Assembly (NCBI RefSeq): GCF_030678915.1
Contig: NZ_JAUUTZ010000028.1
Location: 1-56,640 of the forward strand
Direction: 5' to 3'
Source of the DNA: Paracoccus wurundjeri
Lineage (GTDB): Bacteria; Pseudomonadota; Alphaproteobacteria; Rhodobacterales; Rhodobacteraceae
DNA length: 56,640 nucleotides
Of the stretch, positions 42,983 to 51,861 are shown one piece after another; position 1 is the first letter of the stretch, and the number at the start of each line of letters is the position of its first letter. A model generated the notes under the pieces. The model was given only the letters and a program-made list of their open reading frames with translations. It did no database searches and had not been told where the DNA came from. The position numbers and the translations under genes are program-made.

Positions 42983-43783
42983 ATGCCCGAACCTACCCGC
43001 CGCCGCGGCCGTCCGCGCAATTCAGGCGAATCTTCCGGCACCATTCAGGCGCTGGACCGTGCTCTGGACATGCTGGACCTGCTTGCGGCCCAGCCCGGCC
43101 TGACGCTTAGTGAAATCGCCGAGCAGATGAAACAATCGCCATCGACGGTCCACCGGGTGCTGCACACGCTGGCTGCCCGCGGCGTGGCCGAAACCGATCC
43201 GGCAACACAGACATGGCATATCGGCCCGGCCACATTCCGGCTGGGTTCGGCTTTTATGCGCCGTTCGGGGATCGTCGAACGTGCCCGCCCCATCCTGCGC
43301 GGCCTGATGGAACATACATTCGAGACCGCCAATCTCGGTATTCTGAACGGCGATGCGGTGCTATTCGTCGCCCAAGCCGAAACGCAAGAGACAATCCGTG
43401 CCTTCTTCCCGCCCGGCACACGTTCGCCGCTTCATGCATCGGGCATCGGCAAGGCGCTTCTGGCCTTCGGGCGTCCTGAAACCCTGCGGGCGCTTCTGGA
43501 CGAGGGCGAACTGGTCCGTTTCACCGACAAGACCCTGACGACGGCCGCCGCCCTGCAAGAGGATATGACCCGTATCCGCGCCCGTGGTTTCTCTTTCGAT
43601 GACGAAGAGAAGACGCGCGGCATGCGCTGCATCGCCGCCCCTGTCTTCGATCTGACCGGAGAGGCCGTCGCGGGCATATCGGTCAGCGGTCCGACGCATC
43701 GGATCGGACATGAACATGTCAAGACGCTTGGCGCCGCCGTAGCCGCCGCTGCGCAAGATCTGACGCAGGCTATGGGCGGCTGA
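42983..43783 (+). CDS. bhcR: IclR-family regulator of the beta-hydroxyaspartate cycle
   Basis: A 266-residue IclR-type regulator. The basic N-terminal tail RRRGRPRNSG precedes a winged helix-turn-helix (about 22-80, with LTLSEIAEQMKQSPSTVHRVL). An effector domain follows with SPLHASGIGKALLAF, GFSFDDEEKTRGMRCIAAPVFD and VAGISVSGP. It is divergent from bhcABCD, as in P. denitrificans, where the orthologue activates the genes and senses glyoxylate. AGAGGT precedes the ATG. The short minus-strand gap to the glycosyltransferase holds no clear terminator. Confidence 0.93.
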   Translation: MPEPTRRRGRPRNSGESSGTIQALDRALDMLDLLAAQPGLTLSEIAEQMKQSPSTVHRVLHTLAARGVAETDPATQTWHIGPATFRLGSAFMRRSGIVERARPILRGLMEHTFETANLGILNGDAVLFVAQAETQETIRAFFPPGTRSPLHASGIGKALLAFGRPETLRALLDEGELVRFTDKTLTTAAALQEDMTRIRARGFSFDDEEKTRGMRCIAAPVFDLTGEAVAGISVSGPTHRIGHEHVKTLGAAVAAAAQDLTQAMGG

Positions 43784-43837
43784 AAACCTACCCATAGACC
43801 CACCCGGAGCCATCCTGCATGCAAGGGCGACACGCAC

Positions 43838-45061
43838 CTATCGCGCCGGGTCGAAACCTTCCACCCATTCGATCTGGCGCGGCAGGCAGTGCAGATGCAG
43901 ATCGTAGCTGTCGCAGATCGTCTGGCGTGCGGCCCGCTTCAGCCGGTCGGCCTCGGGATCGCCTTCCAATCCGCGAATAATCGCGGCGGACAGTGCCGCC
44001 TGATCGAAGAACGGCACCAGCCGCCCGTTCTCGCCATCGCGGATCACCTCGCGCACGGGTTCAGTATCCGACGCCACGATATAGGCGCCTGCGGACATCG
44101 CCTCGGTCAGCGACCAGGACAAAACGAATGGATAGGTCAGGTAGCAATGCACGCGGGCAAGCTGCATCAGCGACAGATATTGCCCATAGGGCAGACGCCC
44201 GACAAAATGCAGCCGGTCGGGATCAAGCCTGCCTCCGATTTCCTCGAGCATGACATCCTTCCAGTTCCGACCGTCTTCAGGCGGCTTGCCGTAGCTAACG
44301 CCATCCCCGCCGACCAGAACCACCTGTGCATCGGGCCGTTGCGCCAATACATCCGGCAACGCCCGCATGAAAACATGAAATCCGCGATAGGGCTCCAGCG
44401 AACGCGAAACGAAGCTGAGCACCTCGTCACCGGTCCGCAATTCGCGCCCATTGGGAAGGATCAGTCGCGCATCGGGACTCGGACGCACCCTTTGCGTATT
44501 GATACCGTCATGGATCACCGAGATTTTCCGGCGCAGCTCCGGTGGGAAGCTGTCAGCTTGATACCGGGTCGGCGCGATTGCCGCATCCGCCTGGACGATG
44601 CCCTGGATCAGATGCGCCGAACGCGCGACGGTCATCAGCCGTCCTTCAAGGTTTTCCGGAGACATTTCGGGATCGAACCCGACATCGGCACCGGTGGTCC
44701 GGTACATCAGTTCAGCATAGATCAGCAGTTTCGCTTCGGGCCAGATTTCCTTCAGAAACAACGTCTCGCCCCAGCCTGAATGGCCAATGATGACATCCGG
44801 AGTAAACCCGTGATCGTCGCGCAGGGCACGTGCGCCGCGAGCTGCCATCAATCCACGTTCCGCATTGACCGAATAGGCGCGGCCCAGAACACCATCGGTC
44901 TGAATCCTGTTCGGCTCCTTGTAGCGGACCGTTCGGACCGGAGAGAGCCGTTGGTTATTCGCATCCGTCAGCGCCAGAACTTCGTGCCCGCGATCGGCAA
45001 GAGCGGGGGCGAGATGGGGAAACTGTCCGGGAAAATTCTGGTGAACAAATAAAATCTTCAT
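43838..45061 (-). CDS. Glycosyltransferase family 4 protein
   Basis: A 407-residue GT-B fold glycosyltransferase. The N-terminal MKILFVHQNFPGQFPHLA and the C-terminal nucleotide-sugar region with SLTEAMSAGAYIVASDTEPVREVI (an E-x7-E pattern) mark the GT4 family. SRSLEPYRGFHVFMRALP is the usual linker motif. It probably adds a sugar to an envelope glycan at the cytosolic face of the membrane. Its ATG overlaps the yejF stop in ATGA, making it the fifth gene of the peptide-importer operon. No other polysaccharide genes are near. Donor and acceptor cannot be told. Confidence 0.85.
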   Translation of the reverse strand: MKILFVHQNFPGQFPHLAPALADRGHEVLALTDANNQRLSPVRTVRYKEPNRIQTDGVLGRAYSVNAERGLMAARGARALRDDHGFTPDVIIGHSGWGETLFLKEIWPEAKLLIYAELMYRTTGADVGFDPEMSPENLEGRLMTVARSAHLIQGIVQADAAIAPTRYQADSFPPELRRKISVIHDGINTQRVRPSPDARLILPNGRELRTGDEVLSFVSRSLEPYRGFHVFMRALPDVLAQRPDAQVVLVGGDGVSYGKPPEDGRNWKDVMLEEIGGRLDPDRLHFVGRLPYGQYLSLMQLARVHCYLTYPFVLSWSLTEAMSAGAYIVASDTEPVREVIRDGENGRLVPFFDQAALSAAIIRGLEGDPEADRLKRAARQTICDSYDLHLHCLPRQIEWVEGFDPAR

Positions 45062-46707
45062 AGATCACGTTCAGGAAAGGCCGCTTTCAGCAGAGTCCGG
45101 GTATATTCGGTCTTCGGATTGTCGAAAACTCCGGCAACATCGCCACATTCCAGCACCTCGCCCGCACGCATGACCATGATCTGATGCGACATGGCGCGGA
45201 CCACCCGCAGATCATGGCTGATGAACAGGAAGGTCAGGTCATGTTTTCGCTGAAGATCGCGCAGAAGCTGAACGATCTGGACCTGCACCGTCATGTCCAG
45301 CGCCGATGTCGGCTCGTCCAGCACCACGACCTTGGGACGAAGGATCATCGCGCGGGCAATGGCGATGCGCTGACGCTGGCCACCGCTGAATTCATGCGGA
45401 TAGCGATGCATTACCGCAGGATCCAGCCCGGTTTCTGTCATGATCTCGGCGACCATTTCGCGATGATCGCGGGTCGGATCGACCTCGTGAACGCCAAGCC
45501 CCTCCGCGATGATCTGCTCAACCGTCATCCGGGGCGACAGGCTGCCGAAAGGGTCCTGAAACACAACCTGCATGTCGCGGCGCAACCGGCGCAACTGCCT
45601 GCCCTGCCGGCCTGCGATATCCTGCCCCATGAACAGGATCGGCCCCCGGCTTTCAATCAGCCGCATGATCGCCAGCGCCAGCGTCGTCTTGCCGCTACCG
45701 GACTCTCCGACGATCCCCAATGTCTCGCCTTGCCGCACGGACAGGGTCGCGCCGTCCACCGCTTTCACATGCCCCACCACCCGGCGAAGCAGGCCGCGCT
45801 TGATCGGAAACCAGACCTTCAGATCGCGGGTCTCGACCATCGTCCTTGCATCGTCGCGAACAGGCCCGACCATGCCCTTCGGTTCAGCCGCAAGAAGTTT
45901 CCTTGTATATTCATGTTGCGGGTCCGAGAAGATTTTCTCGGTCGGTCCCTGTTCGACAATCACGCCGTCCTTCATCACGCAGACCCGGTCGGCGATGCGG
46001 CGCACGACGCCCAGATCGTGACTGATGAACAGAAGGCTAAGCCCTTCGGCCTTCTTCAATTCGGCCAGCAGGTCGAGGATCTGCGCCTGAATGGTTACGT
46101 CAAGGGCCGTCGTCGGCTCATCGGCGATCAGCAGTTCGGGGCCATTGGCCAGCGCCATGGCGATCATGATCCGCTGCCGTTGGCCCCCCGAAAGCTGATG
46201 CGGATAATCCGCAAGCCGCGATTCGGGGTTACGGATGCCCACGCGATTCAAAAGCCCGATCACCCGTTCCCGGGCTTTTGCGCCGGTCAGGCCCTGATGC
46301 AGCCTGACACTTTCTGTGATCTGCTTTTCCAGCGTATGCAACGGATTCAGGGATGTCAGCGGTTCCTGAAAAATAAAGCTGATATCGTTGCCCCTGATGG
46401 TACGCAGCAGTTTTTCAGGCGCATCGATCATTTCCCGCCCTTCATAGCGCACCGAGCCCGAAACTTCGGCGGCGTCCCCCAGAAGCCGCACCGTGGACAG
46501 CGCCGAAACTGACTTGCCCGAACCGGACTCGCCGACCAGGGCAAGCGTTTCGCCACGCCCGATATGGAAACTCACCCCCTTGACGGCATCGACACGCTTG
46601 CCGTCCTGCTGGAAGGCCACGCGCAGATCCCGCACCTCCAGCACCGGGTCGCCAGATGCCTCACAGGGCTGTTCGGGGCGAATGATTGTATCCTCGGCAC
46701 TGGTCAT
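45058..46707 (-). CDS. yejF: Oligopeptide ABC importer ATPase YejF
   Basis: A 549-residue ATPase with two complete ABC modules in one chain, as in YejF. First module: Walker A GESGSGKSV, signature LSGGQRQRIMIAMA, Walker B LLIADEPTTALD. Second module: GESGSGKTT, FSGGQRQRIAIARA, VVLDEPTSALD. It powers the YejABEF importer, known in E. coli for uptake of microcin C-type peptides. The ATG at 46707 (MTSAEDT) overlaps the yejE stop by 4 bp and is preferred to an upstream start inside yejE. The stop overlaps the glycosyltransferase gene. Confidence 0.93.
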   Translation of the reverse strand: MTSAEDTIIRPEQPCEASGDPVLEVRDLRVAFQQDGKRVDAVKGVSFHIGRGETLALVGESGSGKSVSALSTVRLLGDAAEVSGSVRYEGREMIDAPEKLLRTIRGNDISFIFQEPLTSLNPLHTLEKQITESVRLHQGLTGAKARERVIGLLNRVGIRNPESRLADYPHQLSGGQRQRIMIAMALANGPELLIADEPTTALDVTIQAQILDLLAELKKAEGLSLLFISHDLGVVRRIADRVCVMKDGVIVEQGPTEKIFSDPQHEYTRKLLAAEPKGMVGPVRDDARTMVETRDLKVWFPIKRGLLRRVVGHVKAVDGATLSVRQGETLGIVGESGSGKTTLALAIMRLIESRGPILFMGQDIAGRQGRQLRRLRRDMQVVFQDPFGSLSPRMTVEQIIAEGLGVHEVDPTRDHREMVAEIMTETGLDPAVMHRYPHEFSGGQRQRIAIARAMILRPKVVVLDEPTSALDMTVQVQIVQLLRDLQRKHDLTFLFISHDLRVVRAMSHQIMVMRAGEVLECGDVAGVFDNPKTEYTRTLLKAAFPERDL

Positions 46708-47810
46708 TTGAAGGTCTTCCGCGGGTCGAAGGCATCGCGCACACCCTCGAATATGAACACGAGAAGCGACAGCATGACGGTGAATGTGAAAAACGCCGTG
46801 AATGCCAGCCATGGTGCAGGCAGATTCTGCTTCGCCTGCAGTGCCAGTTCTCCCAACGACGGGGCCGAGGTCGGAAGGCCGTAACCCAGATAGTCCAGCC
46901 CGGCCAGCGTGCTGATCGTCCCGGTCACGATGAAGGGCAGCATCGTCATCGTGGCGACCATCGCATTAGGCAGAATATGGCGGAACATGATCTTGCGGTC
47001 CGAAACGCCAAGCGCGCGCGCCGCCTGCACATATTCGAAGTTCCGCGCCCTGAGGAATTCAGCCCTGACCACCCCCACCAGGGCGGGCCAACTGAACAGG
47101 ATCATGACAAAGACCAGCAGCCAGAAACTTCGCCCCAGAACGGCAAACAGGATGATGATGACATATAGTGTCGGCGTCGAGGCCCATATCTCGAGCAGGC
47201 GCTGCAGGATCAAATCCGTGCGCCCGCCGAAATAGCCCTGAATCGCCCCTGCCGCGACCCCGACCAGTGATGCCAATGTCGTCACGATCAGGGTAAACAG
47301 GATCGATGTGCGGAAGCCGTAAATCACCCGCGCCAGCACATCGCGAGAGGTATCGTCCGTCCCAAGCCAGTGATCGGCATCGGGGGCGCTTGGCACCGTG
47401 CCGACATTATTGATCGTCCGGTAGTGATAGGGAATCGGTGGCCAAATCATCCATCCCTGCTCGGCTTTGGGGACATCGCTGGTCCCGTTGTCGATCGACG
47501 CGATGATCTGTTCGGGCTCGTCCCAGCAGGCTTCCCGTCCGCCGCTTTTGATCAGGCATTGCACTGCCGGGTCGGTATAGATCGCTTCGGTATTGAAATC
47601 GCTTCCGAATGCGCTTTCGGGATAGAAATTCTTGACCGGCCAGTAAAGCTCTCCGCGATAGCTGACGACGATCGGCCTGTCATTGGCGACGAGTTCGGCG
47701 AAAGACGAGATCACGAACAGGATCGTCAGGATCACCAAAGACCAGAACGCCCGACGGTTGCGGCGGAAATTGCGCAGGCGGCGACGATTGAGTTCCGAGA
47801 TCGCCATCAT
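46704..47810 (-). CDS. yejE: Oligopeptide ABC importer permease YejE
   Basis: A 368-residue inner-membrane permease. One helix near residue 25-45 is followed by a long periplasmic segment, with the motifs GELYWPVKNFYPESAFG and WPPIPYHYRTINN typical of YejE. The DppC-like core follows, with its EAA-type loop ARALGVSDRKIMFRHILPNA. Two adjacent ATG codons occur; the first overlaps the yejB stop. It forms the translocation pore with YejB. Confidence 0.93.
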   Translation of the reverse strand: MMAISELNRRRLRNFRRNRRAFWSLVILTILFVISSFAELVANDRPIVVSYRGELYWPVKNFYPESAFGSDFNTEAIYTDPAVQCLIKSGGREACWDEPEQIIASIDNGTSDVPKAEQGWMIWPPIPYHYRTINNVGTVPSAPDADHWLGTDDTSRDVLARVIYGFRTSILFTLIVTTLASLVGVAAGAIQGYFGGRTDLILQRLLEIWASTPTLYVIIILFAVLGRSFWLLVFVMILFSWPALVGVVRAEFLRARNFEYVQAARALGVSDRKIMFRHILPNAMVATMTMLPFIVTGTISTLAGLDYLGYGLPTSAPSLGELALQAKQNLPAPWLAFTAFFTFTVMLSLLVFIFEGVRDAFDPRKTFK

Positions 47811-48886
47811 CCGTCCCTCTTCTCGAAATCGATCCTTGGATCGACCAGAACATAGGTCAGGTCGGTCAGGATGCCGATCACCAGACTAAGCAGGCCAAAG
47901 ACGTAAAGCGTGCCGAAGATCAACGGATAATCGCGCTTGACCGTCGCCTCGAAGCCCAGAAGGCCCAGGCCGTCAAGCGAGAAGATATTCTCGATCAGAA
48001 TAGAGGATCCGAAAAACGCGCCGAGGAAGGTGGCCGGAAAGCCCGCGATCACGATCAGCATCGCATTGCGAAAGACATGGCCGTACAGCACCCCCCGCTC
48101 GGTCAGGCCCTTGGCGCGGGCGGTCATGGCATATTGCTTGCTGATCTCATCCAGGAAGCTGTTCTTGGTCAACAGGGTCAGTGTCGCGAAAGCCGAGATC
48201 GACATGGCGATCACCGGCAGCGCGGCATGCCACATATAATCCAGAATCTTGCCCCAAAGCGAAAGCTCGGACCAGACAGAGGCATCGCTGGTCAGGCCGC
48301 GCAGCGGGAAAATCTTCCAATAGGTGCCGCCCGCGAAAAGCACGATCAGCAGCACCGCGAAAAGAAAGGCCGGGATCGCGTATCCCATGACGATAATGCC
48401 AGAGGTCCAGTTGTCGAACCGCGAACCGTCCCGGACAGCCTTGCGGATCCCCAGTGGAATCGAGATCAGGTACCCCAGAAGCGTCGACCATAACCCCAGT
48501 GTTATCGACACCGGCAGTTTCTCGATCACCAGATCGATCACGTCGCGCCCATAGAACCAGCTTTCCCCGAAATCGAAGCGCAGATAATTGCCCATCATCA
48601 TCAGGAAACGTTCATGCGCGGGCTTGTCGAAGCCAAACTCCTTTTCAAGCTTCGCGATGAATTCGGGCGGAAGGCCATAGGCGCCCTTGTACATCTCTTC
48701 CGAGCCGCCCATGTCGGCGCCGCTCCCGGAGAGATTGGCGAGGACATCCCCTTCGCCCTGCATCTGCGCGGCGATTTGCTCGATCGGGCCGCCGGGCACG
48801 AACTGCGTCAGCGTGAAATTGATCAGCATGATGCCAATCAGCGTGGGGATGATCAGCAGCACTCGCCGCAGGATATAGGCGCCCAT
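47807..48886 (-). CDS. yejB: Oligopeptide ABC importer permease YejB
   Basis: A 359-residue DppB-like permease. The first helix ILRRVLLIIPTLIGIMLINF and the following TQFVPGGPIEQIAAQMQG are typical of YejB. A YejB-style insertion with FIAKLEKEFGFDKPAHERF sits in the first periplasmic loop, and the EAA-type loop reads RAKGLTERGVLYGHVFRNAM. It lies 107 bp after yejA on the same strand; no terminator was seen in that gap. It pairs with YejE. Confidence 0.93.
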   Translation of the reverse strand: MGAYILRRVLLIIPTLIGIMLINFTLTQFVPGGPIEQIAAQMQGEGDVLANLSGSGADMGGSEEMYKGAYGLPPEFIAKLEKEFGFDKPAHERFLMMMGNYLRFDFGESWFYGRDVIDLVIEKLPVSITLGLWSTLLGYLISIPLGIRKAVRDGSRFDNWTSGIIVMGYAIPAFLFAVLLIVLFAGGTYWKIFPLRGLTSDASVWSELSLWGKILDYMWHAALPVIAMSISAFATLTLLTKNSFLDEISKQYAMTARAKGLTERGVLYGHVFRNAMLIVIAGFPATFLGAFFGSSILIENIFSLDGLGLLGFEATVKRDYPLIFGTLYVFGLLSLVIGILTDLTYVLVDPRIDFEKRDG

Positions 48887-48993
48887 CAGCCTGTCCTTCT
48901 GCCCACCCCTTCGGGGGTCGCGGACCTTACCGGCCCTGTTCGATTATATTGCCTTGTGGGCAATCCGGCACCCGAAATCAAGCCAAGTGATCG

Positions 48994-50850
48994 TTACTGC
49001 AGCACGCCATCTTGCTTGAGCTTATCGAGTTTCTCGGGGTTGGCCCACCAGAAATCCGTCACTCCAAGCGCATGGGGCGGCAATTCCTTGGGATGTTCGT
49101 AGTAATCGTAATATGCAACCAGATAATCCGGTTTGTACCATTGCGGCACCCAGAAGCGCAAAGCCCGCATCACCCGGTCAAGGGCACTGATGACGATATT
49201 GGTTTCTTCCAGCGTCGTCGCTTTCTGACCATGCGCAATCAGGGCATCGACGGCAGGATCGGCCAGCCCCATCGGATTGAAGACATCATTGGCGTCATCC
49301 GATCCGTAACGCTGCTCCATTCCGCCGGCAAAGACATAGGCCCCACCCAGCGTCGCTTCCACAATATCGAATTCATGCGAGCGGGTGCGGGTTGTCAATT
49401 CAGACGGATCAATGCGGGTGGCTACGGCATCCACGCCGATCGTCCGCAGGTTCTGGACAAAGGGCGTCGTGTATCGCTCGACGCTTTGGTTGGAATAAAG
49501 AAATTCAACCTTCAGGGTCTGCCCCTTGTCATTCCGGCGCATTCCATCATCGCCAGTGCGCCATCCGGCTTCTTCCAGCAGCACACCGGCCTGACGCATG
49601 TTCTTGCGGTCCAGCTGGCGTTCGCCGGAAACCGGCGGAGACACCGGCTCATCGGTCAGAACGCCTTCGGGCAAGCTGTCCGCCAGAGGTTCAAGCAAGG
49701 CCAGTTCGGCTTCCGACGGGGTACCGCTGGCCTTGAGATCCGAATTCTCCCAAAGTGAGGTGACGCGCTCGTTCAGATCGTAGAAGAGGGCGGAATTGCT
49801 CCACTCGAAATTGAAGGCCAGTCCGATAGCTTCACGCACACGTGGATCCTGAAATTTCTCGCGCCGCAGATTGAATACCCATGCGTCGGCATCCGCCAAA
49901 TCGCCATTGGGGATTTCTTCCTTGATCACCTGACCGTTTTCCACAGCAGGGAAATTATAGCGTGTTGCCCAGTGCTGATCGGATTGCTCGGCCCGGAACG
50001 TATAGATCCCGGCCTTGAACGCTTCGAAAGCGGCATCGTAATCGTCGAAATATTCAAAGCGCAGCCTGTCGAAATTGTTCCGTCCGATGTTGATCGGCAA
50101 ATCCTTCCCCCAATAATCGGGATTTCTTTTCAAGGTGATCGAGCGACCGAAATCCTGCCGTTCCAGCGCATAGGGACCGGAGCCCAGAAACGGCTTTTTC
50201 GTCGGCTGTTCCAGATCGTAATTATTATCCTCGAAATCCTTTTCAGAGAATACGCTCATCCCGCCCATCTGCGAAATGATATCCCGGCGCGGAGCCTCTG
50301 GCGTGAAGACGAATTTGACGCGATGCGGGTCAAGCACCTCTACCGACGCGACATATTCCTCAAGCATGGTGCGATAAGAGGAAAACGCCTTTTCGCGCAG
50401 CGTTTCATAGGTGAATTTCACGTCATCGGCGGTCAGCGGCGTGCCATCACTGAATTTCGCCTCGGGCCGCAGATTGAAAATCACCCAGTCGCGACTTTCC
50501 GGATATTCAATCGTTTCGCAAAGCAGGCAATAACTGGCCAGAGGATCGTCGGCGACCGGAATCATCAAATTCTCGATCGCCATGACGCTGGGCGCCGTCG
50601 CCCGCCCCCGGAACGTATAGGGGTTGAAGCTGTTATATCCGCCGATCCCGAATTGCGACAGTTCCCCCCCTTTGGGTGCGTCGGGATTCACGTAAGGCAG
50701 ATGCTTGAAATCCGCAGGCAGGTTCGGCTCGCCGAAATAGGTAATGCCATGAGACTTGACGATCGTCTCTTCCTCGGTTGACGCCTCTTGTGACAGCGCC
50801 GCCGGGGCTGCCCCCAGGGTCAGGGTGGCGATCAGGACGAGATGGCGCAT
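48994..50850 (-). CDS. yejA: Oligopeptide-binding protein YejA
   Basis: A 618-residue periplasmic binding protein of SBP family 5 with a signal peptide (MRHLVLIATLTLGAAPAALS). Family marks are HGITYFGEPNLPADFKHLPY, FNLRPEAKFSDGTPLTADDV and LGSGPYALE. The C-terminal WVPQWYKPDYLVAYYD is typical of YejA-type proteins. The ATG at 50850 is selected because GGAG precedes it and the signal peptide begins there; an earlier start would add a non-signal extension. It captures peptides for YejBEF and is the first gene of the operon. Confidence 0.93.
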   Translation of the reverse strand: MRHLVLIATLTLGAAPAALSQEASTEEETIVKSHGITYFGEPNLPADFKHLPYVNPDAPKGGELSQFGIGGYNSFNPYTFRGRATAPSVMAIENLMIPVADDPLASYCLLCETIEYPESRDWVIFNLRPEAKFSDGTPLTADDVKFTYETLREKAFSSYRTMLEEYVASVEVLDPHRVKFVFTPEAPRRDIISQMGGMSVFSEKDFEDNNYDLEQPTKKPFLGSGPYALERQDFGRSITLKRNPDYWGKDLPINIGRNNFDRLRFEYFDDYDAAFEAFKAGIYTFRAEQSDQHWATRYNFPAVENGQVIKEEIPNGDLADADAWVFNLRREKFQDPRVREAIGLAFNFEWSNSALFYDLNERVTSLWENSDLKASGTPSEAELALLEPLADSLPEGVLTDEPVSPPVSGERQLDRKNMRQAGVLLEEAGWRTGDDGMRRNDKGQTLKVEFLYSNQSVERYTTPFVQNLRTIGVDAVATRIDPSELTTRTRSHEFDIVEATLGGAYVFAGGMEQRYGSDDANDVFNPMGLADPAVDALIAHGQKATTLEETNIVISALDRVMRALRFWVPQWYKPDYLVAYYDYYEHPKELPPHALGVTDFWWANPEKLDKLKQDGVLQ

Positions 50851-50947
50851 CGACAGGCTCCTGCAGGTAATTGTCACGCGCAACGCTAGGCAGCCGCCGC
50901 CCGACGATCAACCCGCGTTTTCGTGAGCTCAGGTCGCATCATAATGA

Positions 50948-50971
50948 AAACGGGGCCACAAGGCCCCGTTT
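50948..50971 (-). terminator. Rho-independent terminator after the DoxX gene
   Basis: AAACGGGGCC and GGCCCCGTTT form a perfect 10-bp stem around the loop ACAA. On the minus strand it is followed by TCATTAT, so together with the stem's own end there is a run of four T. It sits 25 bp downstream of the DoxX gene stop and about 100 bp ahead of yejA, and so separates these two same-strand units. Confidence 0.75.
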
Positions 50972-50995
50972 CCCGAATTTGCCGCCTGTTCCGGC

Positions 50996-51388
50996 TCAGG
51001 CGCGGCCACCCTGGGCATCCACGCTGATCGGCCCGGGACCAGCAAAGAAAATATACAGAAATACGAAGCAATACAGGATCGAAGCATCGCCGCCATTCAG
51101 CACCGGGAACGGGCTTTGAGGCGCATGCACCATCCAATAGGCGACGGCCATCTCGCCCGAAAGCAGGAAGGCCACCGGGCGCGTGAACAGGCCCAGGACA
51201 AGCAAGGCTCCGCCCACCAGTTCCATGGCTCCGGCGATCCACGGAAGCGACAGAACCGCAGGGCTCATATCGCTGGCCGGGAAACCCAGCAACTTCTGCG
51301 TGCCATGCGCCATGAAGATCAGTGCCGCGACGATCCGCAGCACGCTCAGGAAGATTGGCGCATAGCGCGAAAGAGATTTCAAAGACAT
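50996..51388 (-). CDS. DoxX family membrane protein
   Basis: A 130-residue protein with four membrane helices, of the DoxX family. Typical pieces are SVLRIVAALIFMAHGTQKLLGF, AGAMELVGGALLVLGLFTRPVAF and the closing NGGDASILYCFVFLYIFFAGPG. DoxX proteins occur in the inner membrane and have been linked to redox and thiol stress; the role here is unknown. The ATG at 51388 is used since it begins the family N-terminus. It follows the FYDLN-protein gene by 47 bp on the same strand, and a terminator lies just downstream. Confidence 0.87.
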   Translation of the reverse strand: MSLKSLSRYAPIFLSVLRIVAALIFMAHGTQKLLGFPASDMSPAVLSLPWIAGAMELVGGALLVLGLFTRPVAFLLSGEMAVAYWMVHAPQSPFPVLNGGDASILYCFVFLYIFFAGPGPISVDAQGGRA

Positions 51389-51435
51389 GTCATTTCCATC
51401 CTCTGTGCAATCAAGCGCTGCCCGGAATGGGCTGG

Positions 51436-51756
51436 TCACTCGTCGTCCTCGTTGGACACGTCCGCGATATCGTCCAGGGACACGTCGCCGTCGTCATCGT
51501 CGTCTTCCAGCAGATCATCGTCCAGATCACCGCCATCCGTGTCCAGATCGTCATCATCATCCACCAGATTGGCATCATCATCGCTATCTGCAGCCGTCTT
51601 GTCACTGACCAGCGATTTGGTCCGGCCTTCTTTCAGGCTTTCCAGTGTCATCTCGCTGCCGCAGGCCGGACAGGTCATCGGATTGTTGTTCAGGTCGTAG
51701 AACCGGGTGGCACAATGCGGGCACAGACGTTTCGTGCCCCATTCCTCTTTGGGCAT
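51436..51756 (-). CDS. FYDLN-type acidic zinc-ribbon protein (TIGR02300)
   Basis: A 106-residue protein with an N-terminal zinc ribbon (CPHCATRFYDLNNNPMTCPACG, two CxxC pairs) that contains the FYDLN signature. The C-terminal half is extremely acidic, dominated by Asp and Glu from about residue 58 to the end. The family is conserved in alphaproteobacteria; its function is not established. The acidic tail suggests binding to a basic partner such as a nucleic-acid-binding protein, which is only a guess. The repeated GATGAC-type DNA in this gene is coding and not a tandem-repeat locus. Confidence 0.93.
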   Translation of the reverse strand: MPKEEWGTKRLCPHCATRFYDLNNNPMTCPACGSEMTLESLKEGRTKSLVSDKTAADSDDDANLVDDDDDLDTDGGDLDDDLLEDDDDDGDVSLDDIADVSNEDDE

Positions 51757-51861
51757 GGTAATCTCCTTCCGCCGCGATTAGGGAATTTTGCGACCCCCTG
51801 CCACAAGGGCCCGGGGCTGTCAAAGGCTTTCTTTTCGTCTGGGTGAAAGAGATTAGGACAA

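Noticed and set aside
51450..51600. Repetitive GATGAC-like DNA suggesting a tandem repeat
   Set aside because: It encodes the Asp/Glu-rich tail of the FYDLN protein in frame, so coding explains the pattern. There is no CRISPR-like spacing.
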